This document shows positions 5,251 through 9,051 of a DNA stretch of 9,051 nucleotides, piece by piece (the stretch's first letter is position 1; every line of letters begins with the position of its first letter). A program made the translations under genes and the position numbers. The notes below the pieces were generated by a model. It was not told where the DNA came from. It made no database searches and worked only from the letters and a program-made list of their open reading frames with translations. The DNA comes from JAQVQN01 sp964557205. Lineage in GTDB: Bacteria > Verrucomicrobiota > Kiritimatiellia > RFP12 > UBA1067. The DNA is taken from contig CAZKZI010000131.1 of NCBI GenBank assembly GCA_964557205.1, positions 1 through 9,051 on the forward strand, given 5' to 3'.

Positions 5251-7385
5251 GCAAACCCAAGAAAAAAGCGCATAAGGCGGTAACTTCAGATGCGCCGCCG
5301 AGTCTATTCGACGATATCGACCTCTTGAATGAAACCGCTGTCGCAACTAGTCCTGACAAAGATGAGGCGCAACCGCAAGGCGGCAGTAACCTTTCGGCAA
5401 TGGAACGTAAGTCTGCGGCTGCCGCTCACGGCGGGAGAGGCCCGTTGCACGAACTCATGGACGGCAACTTTCTGCAATTCGCATCCTATACTATCTGCAA
5501 CCGCGCGATCCCCACGGTGGAGGACGGGCTCAAGCCTGTCCAAAGGCGTATCATGCACTCGCTCTGGGAAAAAGACGATGGCCGTTTTATCAAAGTCGCT
5601 AACATTGTGGGCCACACCATGCAATACCATCCGCATGGTGACGCATCGATCGGCGAAGCCATAGTCAACCTGACCAACAAGCGTTACCTTATCGAAGGGC
5701 AGGGCAACTACGGCAATATATTCACCGGCGATCGGGCGGCAGCCACCCGTTATATCGAGTGCCGACTGACCGAACTCGCGCGCAATGAACTCTTCAACCC
5801 CAAGTTGACCACATTCATCCCGAGTTATGACAGTCGCAACAAAGAACCCGCCCTGCTGCCATCCAAACTGCCTCTGCTGCTGATGCTCGGGGCTGAAGGT
5901 ATCGCGGTTGGACTTTCCACCGCGATCTTTCCGCACAACTTCATCGAATTGCTCGAAGCCCAGATAGAAATCATCAAAAAACACCCCTTTAAGGTGTTGC
6001 CGGACTTTCAAACCGGCGGCTTGATGGACGTGTCGGAATATGAAGACGGCACAGGACGCGTAAAACTGCGCGCTGTCATCGAGCGCCGCCAAAACAACAA
6101 ACTTGTCATCACCGCCCTGCCTTCGGGACAGACAACCGAATCACTGATTTCGAACATTGAAGACGCGATCAAAAAAAAGAAAGTGCCGGTCAAACAGATA
6201 CATGACTTCACAGCTGAAAAAGTAGAGATTGAACTGACGCTGAACACCGGTGTCACCCAAGACCAGGCCATCCAGGCCCTTTACGCTTTCACCAACTGCG
6301 AATATGCAATTACAAGTCGCCCGGTTGTGCTTTACCGCAACCGCCCGTGTGAAATGTCGGTGACTGAAATCCTTGAGGCTTGTACTGAACAACTGCTTGA
6401 TTTACTGCGCCGTGAACTGGAGATACGCCAGCGCGAGCTTGACGACCTTTTTCACGCCAAGACGCTGGAACAGATATTTATAGAAAAGCGCATTTACAAG
6501 CTTATCGAAGAACAGACCACCTATGAAGACGTGCGGCAGGCTGTTTTGGACGGTTTCAAACCCTACCGCAAAAAACTGCGCCGTGACATCATTGTGGATG
6601 ATGTTGAGCAATTACTGCAGATTAAAATCCGACGCATTTCACGTTATGACATCAATCGCAACCGCGAGGAGATAAATAAGGTTCTCGCTGAAGAAGCCGA
6701 AGTCGCCAAAAACCTTAAGTCATTGCGCGCTTATGCCACCCGTTACATCAAAGCTCTCATCAAAAAATACGCGAAACTTTACCCGCGCATTACCAAAATT
6801 GCTCAGTCCCCCTTCGCGCAAATCGAGGTCCGTGCGCTGACCGCTACCGAACTTACGCTGAAACTGGACCGTGAGAACGGATATATCGGAACCGAAATCC
6901 GGAACGGAGACGATCTTTTCAAGTGCTCGTCGCTGGATAAGATCATAGTGGTGTGGCCTGACGGGCGTTATAAGATGATGCCGCCGCCGGATAAGTTTTT
7001 CGTAGACAAGAATCACCTCTACTGCGCCATATTCGACCGGGATAAGTTGTTCACCGCAGTTTACGCAGAACCTGATTACGGGTTCACCTACATCAAGCGC
7101 TTCGCGTTCGGAGGAGCAATACAGAACAAGGATTATCGCCTAGCCCCTGAAAAGAGCAAGGTTCTGCTTTGGGAGGAAGGTACGCCTGAAACGATATTCG
7201 TCAAGTATAAGCCAGCTAAATCGCAACGAATCCATCAACAGATGTTCACACCTGCCGAGGTGCTGGTCAAAGGAGTTGCCGCCCGAGGCATACAGATGAC
7301 CTCCAAAGACATTGCCAAAATCTCCACTAAGAAGCCGGGGTGGTGGAACGATGCCGACTCGTCAGTGAAGGGTGTCTTGAATTAA
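5247..7385 (+). CDS. parC: DNA topoisomerase IV subunit A (ParC-type, GyrA family)
   Basis: The protein has 712 aa. Residues 1-65 are a charged, low-complexity N-terminal extension without family landmarks. The DNA-breakage domain begins at about 66 (PLHELMDGNFLQFASY), with AIPTVEDGLKPVQRRIMHS (87-105), the quinolone-pocket helix HPHGDASIGEAIV (128-140), and the catalytic R168-Y169 in AAATRYIECRL. Y169 makes the transient phosphotyrosyl bond to DNA. A tower and a long coiled-coil region follow (about 370-520). The C-terminal domain (about 525-712) is short and has no GyrA box, fitting a ParC-like, non-supercoiling enzyme. The position matching E. coli GyrA Ser83 is alanine (A133), and Asp87 is glutamate (E137). 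The gene is translationally coupled to parE. A subunit of a gyrase without a GyrA box is the alternative, less likely. Confidence 0.92.
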   Translation: MSKPKKKAHKAVTSDAPPSLFDDIDLLNETAVATSPDKDEAQPQGGSNLSAMERKSAAAAHGGRGPLHELMDGNFLQFASYTICNRAIPTVEDGLKPVQRRIMHSLWEKDDGRFIKVANIVGHTMQYHPHGDASIGEAIVNLTNKRYLIEGQGNYGNIFTGDRAAATRYIECRLTELARNELFNPKLTTFIPSYDSRNKEPALLPSKLPLLLMLGAEGIAVGLSTAIFPHNFIELLEAQIEIIKKHPFKVLPDFQTGGLMDVSEYEDGTGRVKLRAVIERRQNNKLVITALPSGQTTESLISNIEDAIKKKKVPVKQIHDFTAEKVEIELTLNTGVTQDQAIQALYAFTNCEYAITSRPVVLYRNRPCEMSVTEILEACTEQLLDLLRRELEIRQRELDDLFHAKTLEQIFIEKRIYKLIEEQTTYEDVRQAVLDGFKPYRKKLRRDIIVDDVEQLLQIKIRRISRYDINRNREEINKVLAEEAEVAKNLKSLRAYATRYIKALIKKYAKLYPRITKIAQSPFAQIEVRALTATELTLKLDRENGYIGTEIRNGDDLFKCSSLDKIIVVWPDGRYKMMPPPDKFFVDKNHLYCAIFDRDKLFTAVYAEPDYGFTYIKRFAFGGAIQNKDYRLAPEKSKVLLWEEGTPETIFVKYKPAKSQRIHQQMFTPAEVLVKGVAARGIQMTSKDIAKISTKKPGWWNDADSSVKGVLN

Positions 7386-7387
7386 GC

Positions 7388-7402
7388 CCCAGCGGAGCTG
7401 GG
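7388..7402 (+). terminator. GC-rich hairpin just after the parC stop
   Basis: CCCAGC (7388-7393) and GCTGGG (7397-7402) form a perfect 6-bp stem with the 3-nt loop GGA, two bases after the TAA. The next bases are TTATAGGG, with no real T-run. It could be a weak terminator or an RNA 3'-end stabiliser for the parEC message. Confidence 0.35.
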
Positions 7403-7409
7403 TTATAGG

Positions 7410-7542
7410 GAAGAGTGAGTAGTGAAGAGTGAAGGCGCTGCGCGGCTGGGTACTGGTTTCTAATTTCTGATTGCCTTTTACCATTTACCGTTTACCTATC
7501 CCCTCTTTCACTTTTCTCTTTGTGTTCTCTGTGTTCTTTTGT
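7410..7542. repeat. long drifting heptad repeat in the parC-aroA gap
   Basis: A single 7-bp register runs from 7410 for at least 17 units. Purine-rich GAAGAGT and GAGTAGT units open it (7410-7430). A GC-rich core follows (CTGCGCG at 7438-7444, GCTGGGT at 7445-7451), then pyrimidine-rich units. TCTAATT and TCTGATT (7459-7472) change into ACCATTT and ACCGTTT (7480-7493), then TCACTTT and TCTCTTT (7508-7521), then a GTGTTCT type (7522-7535). Neighbouring units differ by one to three bases while the phase holds. No gene fits here. The rest of the gap to aroA (7543-7620) has a further pyrimidine stretch and then AT-rich sequence. Confidence 0.75.
7422..7449 (+). repeat. dispersed repeat module, copy 2
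   Basis: This segment matches the reverse complement of 1734-1762 at 27 positions with one gap and one mismatch. It also shares 13-bp exact direct matches with the thiS-thiG gap: GGCGCTGCGCGGC (7434-7446 and 1615-1627) and TGCGCGGCTGGGT (7439-7451 and 1669-1681). The GC-rich parts are too complex to be explained by simple base composition. Confidence 0.7.
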
Positions 7543-7564
7543 GGCTAATTCCGCCGGTCCCTGC

Positions 7565-7580
7565 CACTCTTTCACTTTTC
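7565..7580. repeat. pyrimidine repeat remnant before aroA
   Basis: CACTCTTTCACT (7565-7576) is the exact reverse complement of 1575-1586 in the thiS-thiG gap and belongs to the same GAGTGAA family. It is separated from the main tract by about 20 bases of non-repetitive sequence. Confidence 0.45.
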
Positions 7581-7620
7581 TTGGCGTTTTTCCCTTCGTT
7601 ACTTAGTTTATTTATGTAAA

Positions 7621-8940
7621 ATGGATAATATGCACTCAGACCTCGAACTTTCTTTGACCGCGCCTGCATGTCTTCACGGCGAGGTCTATCTTCCCGGCGA
7701 CAAATCGCTTTCCCACCGTGCAGCGCTTTTTGCCGCCCTAGCTGAAGGCGAGAGCGTCATCGACCGCTTTCTCGTCTCGGGAGTCACCCGCGCCATGCTT
7801 GACGCTCTGACTGGTCTGGGAGTCGCGTGGAAAATAGAGAATGACCGACTGACGGTTATCGGCAAAGGTCTGACAGGTTTTTCAGCGCCGCCGGAAACGA
7901 TCTTCTGCGGCAACTCGGCCACAACCATACGCATGCTGGCAGGGGCACTTGCCGCCTCCGGTGTGCCTGCCATACTCGACGGCTCGGACGGACTTCGCAA
8001 ACGTCCCATGCACCGGGTGATCAACCCGCTTACAGAAATGGGGGTTCGAATTGATTCCGTCAACGGCTGTGCCCCACTCTCGCTGGCTGCCCGCAGCGCC
8101 GCGATACCGCTGCGCTCGATCGATTATGCCTTGCCGGTGGCCAGCGCGCAGGTCAAATCCTGCCTTATTCTTGCGGCGCTGGCTGCGGACGGTTCTTCCA
8201 TCCTTAGCGAGCCGGGGCCTTCGCGCGATCACACCGAACGCATGCTGAAAGCTATGGGTGCCGACATACGTGAAGTCGCTCCGCTCACATTGAATATATC
8301 ACCATTATCACATCCGCTCGCCCCGTTGCGCTGCACACTGCCCGGTGATATATCATCGGCAGCCTTCCTCTTGGTTGCAGCCGCGATCGTGCCTGGCTCA
8401 TCAATACTGATCCGTGAAGCGGGAGTCAACCCCACACGCACCGGATTGCTTGCTGTTTTGTCCGAGATGGGAGCCAAGCTGCAGATTGAGAATCAGCAAA
8501 CCATAGCGGGGGAACCTATTGCTGATATCAGGTTGACGGCAGCGCAATTAAAAGCAGTGTCGATCAGCGGCGACAAGGTCGTGCGCATGATAGACGAGTT
8601 CCCCGCGCTGGCGATCGCCGCTTGCTTCGCTGATGGTGTGACCGAAGTGCATGATGCCGAAGAGTTGCGCTACAAGGAAACGGACCGCATATCCGTGCTT
8701 TGCAACGAGTTACGTGCTCTGGGTGTCTGCCTGGAAGAGCGGCCGGACGGGTTCAGCATCACAGGTGGCACCATGAAAGGCGGGACTTGTGATGCTCACG
8801 GCGACCACAGACTCGCAATGTCGCTGGCTGTGGCCGGACTGGCAGCCCCCTCTCCGGTACATGTCCACAATGCCGATATCCTGAACGAATCCTTCCCCGC
8901 TTTCCTGCCCACATTGCGTGATATCGGTGTTACTGGTTGA
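7621..8940 (+). CDS. aroA: 3-phosphoshikimate 1-carboxyvinyltransferase (EPSP synthase), class II
   Basis: This 439-aa protein of normal length transfers the enolpyruvyl group of PEP to shikimate 3-phosphate, step six of the shikimate pathway. Landmarks are LPGDKSLSHRA (24-34), CGNSATTIRML (96-106), DGLRKRPMHRV (123-133), SAQVKS (175-180), SRDHTE (201-206), NPTRTG (270-275), the catalytic IDEFPAL (324-330), ELRYKETDR (348-356) and DAHGDHRLAM (391-400). All four class II signatures (G-D-K-S/T, S-A-Q-X-K, R-X-H-X-E, N-X-T-R) are present. The residue matching E. coli Gly96 is alanine (A100), as in naturally glyphosate-insensitive enzymes. ATG 7621 has no Shine-Dalgarno, and the ATG three codons later (7630) is an equally possible start. 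The last codons and the stop lie inside a heptad repeat. No partner shikimate gene is visible. Confidence 0.95.
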   Translation: MDNMHSDLELSLTAPACLHGEVYLPGDKSLSHRAALFAALAEGESVIDRFLVSGVTRAMLDALTGLGVAWKIENDRLTVIGKGLTGFSAPPETIFCGNSATTIRMLAGALAASGVPAILDGSDGLRKRPMHRVINPLTEMGVRIDSVNGCAPLSLAARSAAIPLRSIDYALPVASAQVKSCLILAALAADGSSILSEPGPSRDHTERMLKAMGADIREVAPLTLNISPLSHPLAPLRCTLPGDISSAAFLLVAAAIVPGSSILIREAGVNPTRTGLLAVLSEMGAKLQIENQQTIAGEPIADIRLTAAQLKAVSISGDKVVRMIDEFPALAIAACFADGVTEVHDAEELRYKETDRISVLCNELRALGVCLEERPDGFSITGGTMKGGTCDAHGDHRLAMSLAVAGLAAPSPVHVHNADILNESFPAFLPTLRDIGVTG

Positions 8941-8975
8941 CGGTTTATGGTTGATAGTTGATCGTTGCTGGATGC
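8934..8975. repeat. heptad repeat overlapping the aroA stop
   Basis: Six units in one register: TGGTTGA (8934-8940), CGGTTTA, TGGTTGA (8948-8954), TAGTTGA (8955-8961), TCGTTGC (8962-8968) and TGGATGC. The first unit contains the aroA TGA stop (8938-8940). This is a different motif family from the GAGTGAA tracts but has the same 7-bp period. After it, 8976-9051 shows no established gene. Confidence 0.65.
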
Positions 8976-9033
8976 CTGCCGCTAGAATCATACATCTGTT
9001 CGGTACTCCTTTTCAACGCCAGCGATGATGCGG

Positions 9034-9048
9034 CGGTACGCCGTACCG
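9034..9048. other. 15-bp palindrome at the window end
   Basis: CGGTACG (9034-9040) and CGTACCG (9042-9048) are perfect inverted arms around a single central C. It could be a DNA-binding protein site, or part of the 5' end of a coding region starting at ATG 9025 or 9028. The window ends too soon to tell. Confidence 0.4.
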
Positions 9049-9051
9049 TTG

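Noticed and set aside
5304..6092. 262-aa open frame on the - strand
   Set aside because: It lies wholly opposite the conserved parC breakage domain and has no recognisable motif or ribosome site. It is a shadow of parC codon usage.
7581..7618. Promoter for aroA (TTGGCG with a TATGTA-like -10)
   Set aside because: The spacing between the hexamers is about 26 nt, too long for a sigma70 promoter.
9025..9051. Partial coding sequence MMRRYAVPL at the edge
   Set aside because: Only nine codons are visible, with no ribosome site and no recognisable family. It is kept only as a finding.

Overview
The window is a bacterial chromosomal segment of about 9 kb in which every supportable gene lies on the + strand. 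It looks like ordinary housekeeping DNA from an anaerobic or facultative member of the PVC/Bacteroidetes side of the tree. Kiritimatiellota, Verrucomicrobiota or Lentisphaerota is my best guess, an inference from the style of the ParE/ParC pair, the HydE-type radical SAM enzyme, the class II EPSP synthase and the character of the intergenic repeats. No phylogeny was run.

Layout: a good sigma70-type promoter drives a CAU-anticodon tRNA (116-192, probably tRNA-Ile2). Next comes a HydE-like radical SAM gene (288-1343) that is translationally adjacent to thiS (1345-1545). After a 309-bp repeat-filled gap comes thiG (1855-2649), followed by a probable terminator. A secreted cyclophilin-type peptidyl-prolyl isomerase (2743-3378) precedes a tightly coupled type IIA topoisomerase pair: parE (3424-5250) and parC (5247-7385, GTGA overlap). 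After a second repeat-filled gap comes aroA (7621-8940). The last 111 bases start with a third repeat tract and hold no gene I can establish.

Functionally, ThiS and ThiG make the thiazole ring of thiamine. The radical SAM gene beside them occupies the place where ThiH (the dehydroglycine supplier) would be expected, but its sequence is that of HydE, the [FeFe]-hydrogenase maturase. ParE and ParC form a chromosome-decatenating topoisomerase. AroA is the sixth step of the shikimate pathway.

The least explained feature is the intergenic DNA. Most of it is built of degenerate repeats with a 7-bp period, whose motif drifts from heptad to heptad, is arranged purine-rich to pyrimidine-rich around a GC-rich core, and includes a shared module present in two gaps in opposite orientation. 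The third tract even includes the aroA stop codon. This is the best candidate here for something poorly described.
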